Made by a program: the position numbers and the translations under genes
DNA from: an uncultured Bacilli bacterium
GTDB taxonomy: Bacteria; Bacillota_I; Bacilli_A; RF39; UBA660
Assembly (NCBI GenBank): GCA_947626215.1
Contig: CANQRJ010000094.1
Coordinates: 1-5,338, forward strand
Direction of reading: 5' to 3'
Length of the DNA: 5,338 nt
Notes under the pieces: model-generated
What the model saw: the letters and a program-made list of their open reading frames with translations, nothing else
Database searches by the model: none
Told to the model about the DNA's origin: nothing
In this document: positions 5,338-5,338 of the stretch, one piece after another
Position numbering within the stretch: the first letter of the stretch is position 1
Layout: every line of letters begins with the position of its first letter

Positions 5338-5338
5338 T

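Overview
The window is very AT-rich (about a quarter G+C or less by eye). It carries spoIIM, a CotF-type spore coat pair and the spoIIM–xerD gene order, with strong AGG-type Shine-Dalgarno sequences before most genes. This points to an endospore-forming low-GC Firmicute, most likely a member of the Clostridia. I cannot name the species.

Layout, left to right. Positions 1-195 are non-coding and hold a 14-bp palindrome and a cluster of TTATGTAA-type repeats. Four genes are then read leftward (minus strand). In transcription order they are a small unknown gene (3866-3603), mgtE for a Mg2+ channel/transporter (3551-2190), spoIIM for a sporulation membrane protein (2111-1464) and xerD for a tyrosine recombinase (1080-196). 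A good promoter at 3924-3896 can serve the small gene and mgtE, and possibly reads on into spoIIM, because I see no terminator between them. A 210-bp palindromic element with a GC-rich core (1208-1417) separates spoIIM from xerD. It ends in a T-run in the direction of spoIIM transcription, so it could stop that transcript. xerD has its own promoter (1167-1139) and a perfect inverted repeat in its leader.

Two genes are read rightward from 4017: a 57-aa and an 81-aa CotF-type spore coat protein. They look like the two halves of Bacillus CotF encoded as separate genes. After them comes a 108-bp imperfect palindrome with IS256-like ends (4465-4572), probably a MITE, and then a bidirectional terminator (4573-4613). 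A leftward 91-aa gene of unknown function (4892-4617) converges on that terminator. The remainder (4893-5338) has no intact gene. It contains AT-rich leader sequence with small dyads, a strong 18-bp terminator hairpin (5122-5177), and the decayed tail of a leftward reading frame (5337-5188) with two internal stops that looks like the end of a transposase.

Functionally the window mixes sporulation genes (spoIIM for engulfment, the coat pair, possibly the 91-aa gene) with housekeeping genes (chromosome dimer resolution, Mg2+ homeostasis). The gene boundaries are occupied by several palindromic elements. The least explained features are the two long palindromes and the XerD half-site-like motifs on both sides of xerD.
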